From assembly GCA_015061115.1 (NCBI GenBank), contig SUXE01000005.1, forward strand, positions 1 to 64,000: a stretch of DNA of 64,000 bases. The letters run 5' to 3'. The position numbers were made by a program, and so were the translations under genes. Shown here piece by piece: positions 1 to 8,634 of this stretch. The DNA comes from Bacteroidales bacterium. Its GTDB lineage: Bacteria; Bacteroidota; Bacteroidia; Bacteroidales; Paludibacteraceae. Below the pieces are notes generated by a model, which worked only from the letters and a program-made list of their open reading frames with translations, made no database searches and was not told the DNA's origin. Every line of letters starts with the position of its first letter. Positions within the stretch are counted from its first letter, which is position 1.

Positions 1-502
1 AGCCTTCCCAGCGTCCCCAGTCTGGATCCTATATTTTTTTCAATTTTTCTTGGATATATCATAAGAATATTCATAATGCATAATTGTGGGGATATCCACA
101 CATCTGTAATGATCCCACCTCACGTAGAGACGCACGGACGTGCGTGTCATGATTAATTCGTAATTCATAATTCATAATTCATAATTGTGGGGGTGATTCA
201 CCAGATGTGTGGATCACCCCTTCTCGTAGAGACGCACGGACGTGCGTGTCATTGGACGTACGTGACGTAATAATTCATAATTCATAATTGTGGGGACGTG
301 CCAGCACCGTAGGTGCGACATAACATAGGGTCGGGTGTGAACCCGATCCTGATGATGAATTTGATCCGTGAGAGAGACCAATCCGTGTGTAAATCCATTT
401 GAGACGCCGCAATGTGACGTCTCTACAACCATTGTTCATACCTTGTGAAAAAACTACTTATAACATTTGTTTTTAATCTGTGGCTTTTGCCATTAGATTG
501 TC
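1..502. repeat. Intergenic region rich in dispersed AT-rich and palindromic repeats
   Basis: No convincing gene is present. The stretch holds several copies of an AT-rich motif built on TAATTCATAATTCATAA and ending in TTGTGGGG (near 69-95, 150-190 and 270-297). It also holds a palindromic motif, GTAGAGACGCACGGACGTGC, near 123-150 and 226-251. The same two motifs recur at 2090-2126, 2872-3000 and 3515-3540, with relatives near 19648-19675, 21393-21425 and 45682-45712. They look like small non-coding interspersed elements of the REP or MITE type. That class assignment is inference; the repetition itself is directly visible. Confidence 0.6.
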
Positions 503-510
503 TATCTTTG
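503..510 (+). promoter_or_regulatory. Promoter -7 element for dnaB
   Basis: TATCTTTG fits the Bacteroidetes -7 consensus TAnnTTTG. Transcription would start near 517, leaving a leader of about 24 nt before the ATG at 541. No clear -33 TTTG lies at the usual distance. Confidence 0.6.
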
Positions 511-540
511 CAGACGGAATAAAAAGAGAACTATTAAACA

Positions 541-2088
541 ATGGCTATCGGCGAAACTAAATCAGCAAAGAAATCAAAGAAGGGTGTAGCTCCTGACGTT
601 ATCGAGGTCAGGGACATGGGTGGTGTTGTGCCTCCTCAGGCACCGGAGATCGAAAACTCTGTGATCGGCGCAATCTTGACCAATCCTGGCTGCTTCTCTG
701 AGATCTGTACGATCTTGATGAAGGAGACTTTCTATGTGCCTAAGAACGCTCTCGTCTACGAGACTATCTCCTACTTGGGTAGTACACAGCAGTCGATCGA
801 CCTTTTCACTGTGTCGGAGGAACTTAAAAAACGTGATCTTTTCGACACTATCGGTGGAATGCCTGTCCTTATCGAGTACACTCAGAATGTGATCTCCGTA
901 GCCAACGTCTACGAGCATTCCAAAATTCTTGCTGCCAAGGCTCTTGAAAGGGAGCTGATCAAGTATTCCACAGAGATCCAGCGTCGCGCATTCAACGAGG
1001 ATGAGGATGTCGACAAATTGATCCAGGCCGCTGAGGCTATGCTCTACGATATTTCCCAGCACAATATTGAAAAGGATTTCACTCCTATCAGTGATGTGCT
1101 CCCTACCGTGAAGGCGAACTTTGATGCCGCAGCCAACAATAAAGAGGGCGTCGGCGGTGTGCCAAGCGGTTTCACCCTCCTCGACAATATGACCAACGGT
1201 TGGCAGAAGTCCGACCTTATCATTATAGCTGCACGTCCTGCCATGGGTAAGACTGCTTTCGTGCTTTCTATGGCAAGAAACATCGCAGACAAGGACATTC
1301 CCGTCGCCGTGTTCTCTCTTGAGATGAGCAACGACCAGCTTGCCACTCGTATGCTGGTGAATGTCACTGAACTTCCGTCGGAGAAGATCAAGAAGGGACA
1401 GCTTTCCATCGATGAGATGAAGCGTATGAACCAGGGCCTTGATTATCTTGCCCAGAAACCGATCTATCTTGATGATACTCCGAGCCTTTCGGTGTTTGAG
1501 TTTGCTACAAAGGCAAGACGTCTTGTGCGAGACAAGGGAGTGAAGATCATCGTCATCGACTACTTGCAGCTGATGAACGCCAGCGGTATGGCTTATGGAA
1601 GCCGTGAGCAGGAGGTCAGCACGATCTCACGTTCGTTGAAGCAGTTGGCGAAGGAGTTGATGGTGCCGATCATCGCGTTGTCACAGTTGAACCGTAGTGT
1701 GGAGAGCCGTGACAAACAGGATAAGCGACCTCAGTTGTCCGACTTGCGTGAGTCTGGAGCCATTGAGCAGGATGCCGATATGGTGTTGTTCATCCACCGT
1801 CCGGAGTATTATAAACTGGAGTACATGTCCGACAATACTACTCCAGCCGCGGGACTTGCCGAGATCATCATCGCCAAGCACCGTAATGGTTCGGTGGGCG
1901 ACGTGATCCTTCGATTCATGGGTGCGCAGACGAAATTCTGCAACTACGATGCGGGTGGTGTCGTCGCTACGGATCAATATATGGAGGTGCAATCCAACAT
2001 CAATCCCGGCTATGAGCAGGGCAATGATGCGGTCAATGTGGATACGTCTGTGCCTGTGTTTATGGGTTCTGAACCAGCACCGTTTTAA
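541..2088 (+). CDS. dnaB: Replicative DNA helicase DnaB
   Basis: Hexameric 5'-3' helicase that unwinds DNA at the replication fork and recruits primase. The 515-residue protein has an N-terminal DnaB domain starting near residue 32 (APEIENSVIGAIL) and a RecA-like C-terminal domain. Visible motifs are Walker A ARPAMGKT (231-238), Walker B ending at Asp340 (IIVIDYLQLM) and the arginine-rich SREQEVSTISRSL segment. There is no intein. A Lys/Ser-rich leader of about 25 residues precedes the domain and an acidic tail of roughly 45 residues follows it, so the protein is slightly longer than the E. coli enzyme (471 residues). The ATG at 541 sits about 24 nt after the predicted transcription start. 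The gene stands alone, with repeat elements on both sides. Confidence 0.97.
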   Translation: MAIGETKSAKKSKKGVAPDVIEVRDMGGVVPPQAPEIENSVIGAILTNPGCFSEICTILMKETFYVPKNALVYETISYLGSTQQSIDLFTVSEELKKRDLFDTIGGMPVLIEYTQNVISVANVYEHSKILAAKALERELIKYSTEIQRRAFNEDEDVDKLIQAAEAMLYDISQHNIEKDFTPISDVLPTVKANFDAAANNKEGVGGVPSGFTLLDNMTNGWQKSDLIIIAARPAMGKTAFVLSMARNIADKDIPVAVFSLEMSNDQLATRMLVNVTELPSEKIKKGQLSIDEMKRMNQGLDYLAQKPIYLDDTPSLSVFEFATKARRLVRDKGVKIIVIDYLQLMNASGMAYGSREQEVSTISRSLKQLAKELMVPIIALSQLNRSVESRDKQDKRPQLSDLRESGAIEQDADMVLFIHRPEYYKLEYMSDNTTPAAGLAEIIIAKHRNGSVGDVILRFMGAQTKFCNYDAGGVVATDQYMEVQSNINPGYEQGNDAVNVDTSVPVFMGSEPAPF

Positions 2089-2134
2089 TAATTCATAATG
2101 CATAATTCGTAATGCATAATTGTGGGGAAATCCA

Positions 2135-2200
2135 GACATCATCAACCATCAATCATCCATCATCAACCATCAACCATCCATCATCAACCATCAACCATCA
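2135..2200 (+). repeat. CATCAACC-type short tandem repeat upstream of ung
   Basis: Imperfect repeats of CATCAAC, CATCATC and CATCC run to within 10 nt of the ung start. In one frame they stay open and encode a low-complexity His/Gln/Pro/Ser stretch, which would artificially lengthen Ung if an upstream ATG were chosen. The complementary motif recurs at 17283-17380. Confidence 0.7.
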
Positions 2201-2208
2201 ATCGAATT

Positions 2209-2871
2209 GTGGAAGTAAGAATAGAGCAATCGTGGAAAGAAGTTTTAGCGGAGGAGTTTGAGAAACCATATTTCTCACTTCTTGCGTCGTTTATAAGAAA
2301 AGAGTATCAGGAGACGGAGGTGTATCCGCCCGGAGGCAAGATCTTCTCAGCGTTCGACTTGACGCCATTCAGAGACGTGAAGGTGGTGATACTTGGGCAG
2401 GATCCGTATCATGAGCCGGGGCAGGCCCATGGACTGGCGTTTTCTGTACAGCCTGGGGTGCAGATCCCACCGTCGCTGCAGAACATCTTCAAAGAGGTGA
2501 CCGACGACATGCACGTGCCATATCCCAATTCAGGATTGTTGGAGCGATGGGCGAAGCAGGGCGTGTTGTTGCTCAACAATGTGTTGACGGTGCGACGCGC
2601 GGCTCCGTTGAGCCATCAGGGAAAAGGATGGGAGGAGTTTACAGACAGAGTGGTGGAATTGATCTCGACGAAGCGAGAGCATGTTGTCTTTTTGTTATGG
2701 GGATCGCAGGCACAGCGAAAAGGGCAGGTGATCGACACCTCCAAACATCTTGTGTTGAAAGCGCCACATCCGTCGCCACTATCCGCCTACCGAGGCTTCT
2801 TCGGCTGCAAACATTTCAGCAAAGCGAACGAATATCTGATACAACACGGAAAAACCCCAATCGTGTGGTGA
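2209..2871 (+). CDS. ung: Uracil-DNA glycosylase, family 1
   Basis: Removes uracil from DNA as the first step of base excision repair. The 220-residue product carries the water-activating motif GQDPYH with catalytic Asp65, and the leucine-loop motif HPSPLS with His187. The GTG at 2209 is preferred over an ATG at 2122. It gives the usual N-terminus for Bacteroidetes Ung ([10 protein letters not shown], compare MNVQIEESWK) and the normal length near 220, whereas the longer reading only adds residues encoded by the CATCAACC repeats. The gene is monocistronic, flanked by intergenic repeats. Function is certain; the start is probable. Confidence 0.95.
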   Translation: MEVRIEQSWKEVLAEEFEKPYFSLLASFIRKEYQETEVYPPGGKIFSAFDLTPFRDVKVVILGQDPYHEPGQAHGLAFSVQPGVQIPPSLQNIFKEVTDDMHVPYPNSGLLERWAKQGVLLLNNVLTVRRAAPLSHQGKGWEEFTDRVVELISTKREHVVFLLWGSQAQRKGQVIDTSKHLVLKAPHPSPLSAYRGFFGCKHFSKANEYLIQHGKTPIVW

Positions 2872-3003
2872 TTCGTAATTCATAATTCGTAATGCATAAT
2901 GCATAATTGTGGGGATATTCCCCGTAGAGACGCACGGTCGTGCGTCTCATTATTGGATATCGGTCGTGCGTCTCATTGGATATACGATTAATTCGTAATT
3001 GGG
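2872..3003. repeat. Dispersed AT-rich and palindromic repeat cluster
   Basis: Two AT-rich units (TTCATAATTCGTAATGCATA and relatives) flank a palindrome, GAGACGCACGGTCGTGCGTC, near 2926-2949. A shortened second copy of the CGTGCGTCTCATT half lies near 2963-2977. These are the same elements as in 1-300. Confidence 0.6.
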
Positions 3004-3023
3004 TTTTGATATAATTTGAATAA

Positions 3024-3123
3024 AATATACCCTAATGGGTATATTTTATTATTTTAAATGATATTTTATACCTTATCGGATATAAATATCAATAATATTC
3101 CTAATTTTGTACCCAAAAGGGTA
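3024..3123 (+). promoter_or_regulatory. HipB-type operators and promoter
   Basis: Two inverted repeats share the core TACCC-N4-GGGTA. The first (3024-3045) has perfect 9-bp arms, AATATACCC-N4-GGGTATATT. The second (3110-3123) lies directly downstream of a TAATTTTG -7 element (3102-3109). A weaker related site, TATACC...GGATATA, lies at 3067-3084. The layout fits autorepression by the HTH protein encoded at 3130. Binding is inferred from symmetry and position. Confidence 0.65.
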
Positions 3124-3129
3124 TAAAAA

Positions 3130-3345
3130 ATGAAAACCAATTTATCAGCGACAGTAAAGATGTTGCGAAAGCAGTATAACATCACGCAGGAGGAATTGTC
3201 GATCAAGTCGGGAGTCGGTTTGCGTTTCGTCAGGGATCTGGAGCAGGGCAAACAGACGTTGCGTTTGGACAAAGTCAACCAATTGCTGGATTTCTTCAAT
3301 TATGAGATGGCAGCGGTGGAAAAAGAAAAATCTCAAGATAGATGA
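3130..3345 (+). CDS. hipB: HipB-like antitoxin, HTH XRE family
   Basis: A 71-residue helix-turn-helix protein of the HipB/Y4mF type, the DNA-binding antitoxin of HipBA toxin-antitoxin pairs. It neutralises the HipA kinase and represses its own operon. The HTH covers about residues 8-60 (KMLRKQYNITQEELSIKSGV, then a recognition-helix region GLRFVRDLEQGKQ), followed by the typical LLDFFNYEM ending. Three candidate operators lie just upstream. The expected downstream hipA is reduced to a C-terminal remnant overlapping the end of this gene in another frame. The antitoxin therefore looks intact but without its toxin. It could persist as a solitary repressor or be decaying. Confidence 0.85.
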   Translation: MKTNLSATVKMLRKQYNITQEELSIKSGVGLRFVRDLEQGKQTLRLDKVNQLLDFFNYEMAAVEKEKSQDR

Positions 3346-3529
3346 TTTCGTAAGTGCTGCAAAAACAATGGAAATAGATGCTGTCACGGTTACCAAACTC
3401 ATTCGCAAGTATGAGAAATTGCTTCCGTCAATGATACAATGTGTGCAGAATTCATTCCTTAATGACGAATTGAAAACCGCTTATATTGAACTCCTAAATG
3501 ATAGAATTGGGAAAATTCGTAATTCGTAA
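3302..3529 (+). pseudogene. Remnant of hipA toxin kinase (C-terminal end only)
   Basis: The open frame from about 3332 encodes LKIDDFVSAAKTMEIDAVTV and continues through a segment with LIRKYEKLLPSMIQ to a stop at 3527. This resembles the last 60 or so residues of HipA kinases of Bacteroidetes (helical C-terminal end after the kinase core). The whole N-terminal subdomain and the catalytic kinase motifs are missing. The fragment starts inside the end of hipB, as expected if an internal deletion removed most of hipA and joined the two ends. Identification rests on recall of family sequences, not on a search, so confidence is moderate. Confidence 0.6.
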
Positions 3530-3585
3530 TTGTGCGGAAATCTTAGCACCGAAGATGTGAACCCCCAATTCTTTTTATTAATATA

Positions 3586-3611
3586 GACGTTGCATTGCCA
3601 ACGTCTTTTTT
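3586..3611 (+). terminator. Rho-independent terminator after the hipB/hipA remnant
   Basis: Perfect 7-bp stem GACGTTG (3586-3592) / CAACGTC (3599-3605), six-base loop, then six T residues. It separates the HipB remnant operon from the CRISPR-Cas locus. Confidence 0.8.
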
Positions 3612-4010
3612 GATTTTTAGGAATGTAATTTTTCCTATCAAATGCTATTTACCTGCGAAATTTCAGTTATTTGTTATTTTTTTTCAAAAAAAAGTGCAAG
3701 CTATGCCAGAATTTTACATACTGACGTGCTATTTTTGTGGTTGGACAAGGATGAAGAGCAAAAAAAGCCACCGTTAAGGACGATGGCAACCTGATGTTTT
3801 CACAACGGAATAATCCTTATTGTGAATTGCTTCAATTTTGTTCTGCAAAACGAACACATATTAGTTTTCCTTTTTTAGAAAGAACAAATTTTAATTTCAA
3901 GAGTCGAGATGTAGCACGATTTGACACATCGTTTGAAAATAATTTTTCATATTTTTTGTGTTGTCAGTAAAAAAAACAATTTTTGTGTTCATATATAATG
4001 ATTTACATGT
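3612..4010. other. AT-rich region upstream of the type V-A operon
   Basis: About 400 bp with no supportable gene; a 60-codon open frame here is low-complexity and lacks any family resemblance. The last 50 bp are very AT-rich and should contain the promoter of the WYL-cas12a-cas4-cas1-cas2 operon. No clean TAnnTTTG element is visible, in contrast to most other units in the window. Promoter recognition may thus differ or require an activator (inference). Confidence 0.5.
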
Positions 4011-4895
4011 ATGAACAATAACTTTTGTTTAAAACAATTAGCTACATGTGTCTGGATTTTAGAAGAGTTACGAAAATCTGGAGATATTGGTTTGACTCTT
4101 GCTCAACTAGATATTATGTTGCGTGATCGTACAAAAGGAAAGGAGGGGCTTAGTCGTTCTTCCTTAACACGTAGACGAAAAGAAATAAAATTGCTTTTCA
4201 ATATAAATGTAGAGAGTCCTGACAAGAAACACTACTATATCATGAATAAGGAACAACTTGCACTGGACACACTCGCTAATGATCTTCTGGCTTCCGTACA
4301 AGAATATCTATTTCTTGATTCATACAGAGATCTTGGTTCTCTTATTCAACCTATGCAGATAAATAATGGAATGGAGTTTCTTCATGTTATAGGTGATGCT
4401 CTTAGAAGTAAAAATAAGCTTAAGATACGTTATCAGAAGTTTTCTGATACAGAATCATACGAAGCTATAGTTCATCCATATTGTCTCAAGGCATCTATGG
4501 GAAGGTGGTATTTGTTTGGACATAAAGAAAATAATTCACAAGGGCTTGATGTGCAATCGTTTGCACTGGATAGAACAGTCTATATTAAACCTTTGAAGGA
4601 AACATTTTCTATGAATAAAGAATTTAATCCAGAAACCTATTTTAAGGATTCGTTTGGAACATGGGTTGAGAAAGAAAAATATCCGGTTTGTGATTTGACT
4701 ATTGCAGTAAAACCTGATGTGGCAAGTTATTTAAGGACTCTTCCTTTGCATCATTCGCAAAAGGAGATGTCGTCTCCCACTTCAAATGATAAGACATTTT
4801 TCACTTTTCATATTTCTCCGACACCAGATTTTATTGGAGAGCTAAAACGTTGGGGGGATGGTGTAGAAATTATAGAACAAAAAAAATTTAACTAA
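4011..4895 (+). CDS. WYL-domain transcriptional regulator, first gene of the cas operon
   Basis: A 294-residue protein with an N-terminal winged helix region (about 1-75, containing LSRSSLTRRRKEIKLLF), a central WYL domain (about 125-210) and a C-terminal WCX-like extension (about 225-290). The WYL signature appears as KIRYQKF, GRWYLFGHKE and QSFALDRT. WYL proteins are ligand-responsive regulators often found beside CRISPR-Cas and other defence genes. The stop lies only 10 nt before the cas12a ATG, in the same orientation, so co-transcription is very likely and regulation of the locus is the obvious role. Whether it represses or activates cannot be seen. Codons are AT-rich like the cas genes. 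Confidence 0.85.
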   Translation: MNNNFCLKQLATCVWILEELRKSGDIGLTLAQLDIMLRDRTKGKEGLSRSSLTRRRKEIKLLFNINVESPDKKHYYIMNKEQLALDTLANDLLASVQEYLFLDSYRDLGSLIQPMQINNGMEFLHVIGDALRSKNKLKIRYQKFSDTESYEAIVHPYCLKASMGRWYLFGHKENNSQGLDVQSFALDRTVYIKPLKETFSMNKEFNPETYFKDSFGTWVEKEKYPVCDLTIAVKPDVASYLRTLPLHHSQKEMSSPTSNDKTFFTFHISPTPDFIGELKRWGDGVEIIEQKKFN

Positions 4896-4905
4896 TTGTA
4901 AAAAC

Positions 4906-7900
4906 ATGGAAAGATTTGACGAACTAACAGGGTTGTATTCTCTAAGCAAGACTCTTCAATTTGAGTTAAAACCGATTGGAAAAACATTGGAGCAAATAGA
5001 GAGAAAAGGTATTATTGCACAAGATGAAAAGCGTGCTGAAGAGTATGAGATAGCAAAGTGCATAATTGATGAATATCACAAAGCCTTTATCTCAATGTGT
5101 TTGAAAGGTCTTAGACTTAATTTGTCTAGTACAGGATCTTTAGATTCTCTTGAAGAATATGTAGAACAGGCATCTAAGCTAAGAAGATCAGAATCAGAAG
5201 AGAAGAATTTTGATACTATTAAGCAAAATCTCCGTAGACAAATTGTAAATTCGTTTAAGAGTAGAGGAGGTTCATTTACTGATCTTTTTAAGAAAGAATT
5301 AATAACACAGCATCTTCCTGAATTTGTTTCGGAGAAAAACAAAAAACAAATAGTAGAGAATTTCAGTAAGTTTACGACATATTTCACAGGATTTCATGAG
5401 AATCGAAAGAATTTGTATTCTGAAGAAGAGAAGTCTACAGCTATCGCTTATCGACTTATTCATGAAAATTTGCCGATGTTCATTGATAATATAAAAACAT
5501 TTGCAAAAATAGCGGACAGTGATGTGGCTAATTACTTCGTGGAGATAGAAACGACATTTTCAGAGTACCTTGATGGATCACATATTACTGACATGTTTAA
5601 GTTGGAGTATTTTACAGAAACGCTTACTCAAGAGCAAATATCATTGTATAACAATGTGATAGGTGGGGTTTCTAATGAAGATGGTACAAAAAAGAAGGGC
5701 TTAAACGAATATGTCAATCTATATAATCAGCAGAATAAAACACGTCTGCCTTTGCTTAAACCACTATACAAGATGCTCCTTAGTGATAAAGTGTCATTAT
5801 CATGGTTGCCAGATGATTTTGTAAGTGATGAGGAGATGATTTATGCAATTAATGAGATGCAGTTGTCTCTAAAGGATTTGTTATATAGTGACGGTGAAAA
5901 CAGTCTTAAGTATCTTTTGACTCATATTGGCGATTATGATACGGAACATATCTATATTTCCAACGACCTTGGTCTCACTGATATTTCACAGCAGATTTTC
6001 GGACAGTATGATGTGTATACATCTGGTATCAAAACTGAATTGTGCAATCAAATAAAACAATCAGCCAAGGAAAAACGAGAGCCAGAGTTATATAAAGAAA
6101 GAATCAACAAATTGTTTAAGAGTGCAAAAAGCTTTTCTATTAATTATCTAAACTCTTTTGCAGAAGGAGATAAGACAATACAGGCTTATTATGCACGATT
6201 GGGGGCACATGATCTAGAAGGGGAACAGAGTACGAATCTCTTTACTCAAATAGAGATGGCAAGTATTGCTGCTTCTGATATTCTAGCTGGAAAACACACC
6301 AATATAAACCAGTCGGAAGAAGATACGAAACTCATAAAAGATCTTCTAGATACATATAAAGCTTTACAGCATTTCATTAAGCCTCTTCTTGGTAATGGAG
6401 ATGAGGCAGACAAAGACAATGAGTTTGATGCTCGTCTTCGTAATGCTTGGGATGCTCTTAGTGTAGTCACTCCGCTTTATAACAAGGTTCGAAATTGGCT
6501 TACAAGAAAACCTTATAGCACAGAAAAGATAAAACTTAACTTTGACAATGCCCAATTGTTGGGAGGTTGGGATTTGAATAAAGAACCAGATTGTACATCT
6601 GTATTACTTCGCAAAGATGATATGTTTTATCTTGCTATTATGGACAAAAAGTATAATCATGCTTTTGATATAGATGAATTACCATGCGAAGGAGAGTGTT
6701 ATGAAAAGGTTGATTATAAACTTTTGCCAGGGGCTAATAAGATGCTTCCCAAAGTTTTCTTTTCTAAGTCTCGAATCTCTGAATTTGCTCCTTCTTTGGC
6801 GATCCAAAAGTCATATAATGAGGGAACTCATAAAAAAGGTTCTAATTTTTCGATTTCTGATTGTCATAGGCTAATAGATTTCTTTAAGCAATCAATTGCC
6901 AAACATGAAGATTGGAGCAAATTCCCTTTTTCTTTTTCTGATACAAAGAGATATGAGGATATAAGTGGATTCTATCGTGAGGTTGAACAACAAGGATATA
7001 TGTTGAGTTATAGAAATGTTTCAGTATCGTTTATCAACCAATTAGTTGATGAGGGTAAACTGTATCTCTTCCAGATATGGAACAAAGATTTTTCTAAGTA
7101 TAGCAAGGGAACACCTAATATGCATACGCTATATTGGAAGATGCTTTTTGACGAAGTTAATCTTGCAGATACGGTATACAAATTAAACGGACAAGCAGAA
7201 GTGTTTTATCGCAAGAGTAGTCTGAAACTTGAAAACACAACTATTCATAAGGCAAATCAAACGATAAAGAATAAGAATGTTCAGAACGAGAAGAAAACGA
7301 GTACATTTGATTACGATATTGTAAAGAATCGTCGTTATACTGTCGATAAGTTCCAGTTTCATGTTCCTATCACTTTGAATTTTAAGGCAACAGGGGGAGA
7401 CAATATTAATGCTAATGTTCAAGATATTATCCGTAATAATGGAATAGAGCACATTATTGGCATAGATCGTGGTGAGCGTCATCTTTTGTATTTGTCTCTT
7501 ATTGACCTCAAAGGTAATATTGTTAAGCAAATGACGCTCAATGATATTATTAATGAGTACAAGGGTAACATCTACAAAACAAATTATAAAGATTTGCTTG
7601 TCACTCGAGAAGGTGATCGTACAGAAGCTCGTCGTAATTGGCATAAAATAGAGAATATCAAGGATCTTAAAGAGGGATATTTGAGTCAGGTTGTACATAT
7701 TATAGCAAGGATGATGGCTGAATATAAAGCTATTGTGGTGTTAGAAGATCTCAATATGGGATTTATGCGAGGCCGACAGAAAATTGAGCGTAATGTTTAT
7801 GAACAGTTTGAAAGAATGCTTATTGACAAGCTTAATTATTATGTAGATAAACAGAAGAAAGCAACAGAAAATGGCGGTCTTTTGCATGCATTACAGCTTG

Positions 7901-8634
7901 CCAATAAATTCGAAAGTTTTAAGAAGCTTGGTAAGCAGAGTGGTTGTCTGTTCTATATCCCTGCATGGAATACCAGCAAGATTGATCCGGTAACTGGTTT
8001 TGTTAATCTGTTTGAAATTCATTATGAGAATGTAGATAAAGCGAGATGCTTTTTCAGCAAATTTGACATTATCCAATACAATGAGGAAAGAGATTGGTTT
8101 GAATTTGCTTTCGACTATAATGATTTTGGAACAAAGGCAGAAGGCACAAAGTCAAAATGGACATTGTGTACTTATGGAACAAGAATTAAGACATTCAGAA
8201 ATCCTAATAAACTTAATCAATGGGATAATGAAGAGGTCGTTTTGACTGAAGAGTTCAAAAAAATATTCAATGAGGCAGGCATAGATATTAATGGTAATAT
8301 TAAGGATGCTATTTGTCAATTAAAAGAAAAGAAACATCTTGAGTCGCTTATGCATCTTATGAAGTTGTTGCTTCAAATGCGTAATAGTGTATCCAATTCA
8401 GAAATAGATTATTTGCTTTCGCCTGTGGCTGATGAGAACGGTGAATTCTATGACAGTCGAACATGTGCCCCTACTCTTCCTAAAGATGCTGATGCTAATG
8501 GAGCTTATAATATTGCACGTAAAGGACTTTGGGTTATTGAGCAAATAAAACAAACTGCTGATAAGCCACGTCTTGCTATGACTAATAAAGAGTGGTTGAA
8601 ATTTGCTCAGGATAAGCCATATTTGAATGAATGA
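4906..8634 (+). CDS. cas12a: Cas12a (Cpf1), type V-A RNA-guided nuclease
   Basis: Effector of class 2 type V-A CRISPR immunity: a 1242-residue protein that processes its own pre-crRNA and cuts target DNA with one RuvC site. RuvC motifs are complete: IGIDRGERH with Asp854, VVLEDLN with Glu947, and DADANGAYNIA with Asp1196. The Nuc-domain arginine is Arg1159 (LQMRNS). The crRNA-processing residues of F. novicida Cas12a (His843, Lys852, Lys869, Phe873) correspond to His781, Lys790, Lys807 and a conservative Tyr811. The PAM-reading segment KMLPK is at 612-616. Length is normal for the family. The end overlaps cas4 by 8 nt. It closely resembles Prevotella and Francisella Cas12a, so a TTTN-like PAM is expected, though this is not readable from the sequence. 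Confidence 0.98.
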   Translation: MERFDELTGLYSLSKTLQFELKPIGKTLEQIERKGIIAQDEKRAEEYEIAKCIIDEYHKAFISMCLKGLRLNLSSTGSLDSLEEYVEQASKLRRSESEEKNFDTIKQNLRRQIVNSFKSRGGSFTDLFKKELITQHLPEFVSEKNKKQIVENFSKFTTYFTGFHENRKNLYSEEEKSTAIAYRLIHENLPMFIDNIKTFAKIADSDVANYFVEIETTFSEYLDGSHITDMFKLEYFTETLTQEQISLYNNVIGGVSNEDGTKKKGLNEYVNLYNQQNKTRLPLLKPLYKMLLSDKVSLSWLPDDFVSDEEMIYAINEMQLSLKDLLYSDGENSLKYLLTHIGDYDTEHIYISNDLGLTDISQQIFGQYDVYTSGIKTELCNQIKQSAKEKREPELYKERINKLFKSAKSFSINYLNSFAEGDKTIQAYYARLGAHDLEGEQSTNLFTQIEMASIAASDILAGKHTNINQSEEDTKLIKDLLDTYKALQHFIKPLLGNGDEADKDNEFDARLRNAWDALSVVTPLYNKVRNWLTRKPYSTEKIKLNFDNAQLLGGWDLNKEPDCTSVLLRKDDMFYLAIMDKKYNHAFDIDELPCEGECYEKVDYKLLPGANKMLPKVFFSKSRISEFAPSLAIQKSYNEGTHKKGSNFSISDCHRLIDFFKQSIAKHEDWSKFPFSFSDTKRYEDISGFYREVEQQGYMLSYRNVSVSFINQLVDEGKLYLFQIWNKDFSKYSKGTPNMHTLYWKMLFDEVNLADTVYKLNGQAEVFYRKSSLKLENTTIHKANQTIKNKNVQNEKKTSTFDYDIVKNRRYTVDKFQFHVPITLNFKATGGDNINANVQDIIRNNGIEHIIGIDRGERHLLYLSLIDLKGNIVKQMTLNDIINEYKGNIYKTNYKDLLVTREGDRTEARRNWHKIENIKDLKEGYLSQVVHIIARMMAEYKAIVVLEDLNMGFMRGRQKIERNVYEQFERMLIDKLNYYVDKQKKATENGGLLHALQLANKFESFKKLGKQSGCLFYIPAWNTSKIDPVTGFVNLFEIHYENVDKARCFFSKFDIIQYNEERDWFEFAFDYNDFGTKAEGTKSKWTLCTYGTRIKTFRNPNKLNQWDNEEVVLTEEFKKIFNEAGIDINGNIKDAICQLKEKKHLESLMHLMKLLLQMRNSVSNSEIDYLLSPVADENGEFYDSRTCAPTLPKDADANGAYNIARKGLWVIEQIKQTADKPRLAMTNKEWLKFAQDKPYLNE

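Noticed and set aside
214-432. 72-codon minus-strand frame left of dnaB
   Set aside because: It lies across dispersed palindromic repeats and has no promoter or conserved motif.
3595-3777. 60-codon + strand frame downstream of the hipA remnant
   Set aside because: It begins inside the terminator hairpin, is low-complexity and hydrophobic, and has no family resemblance.
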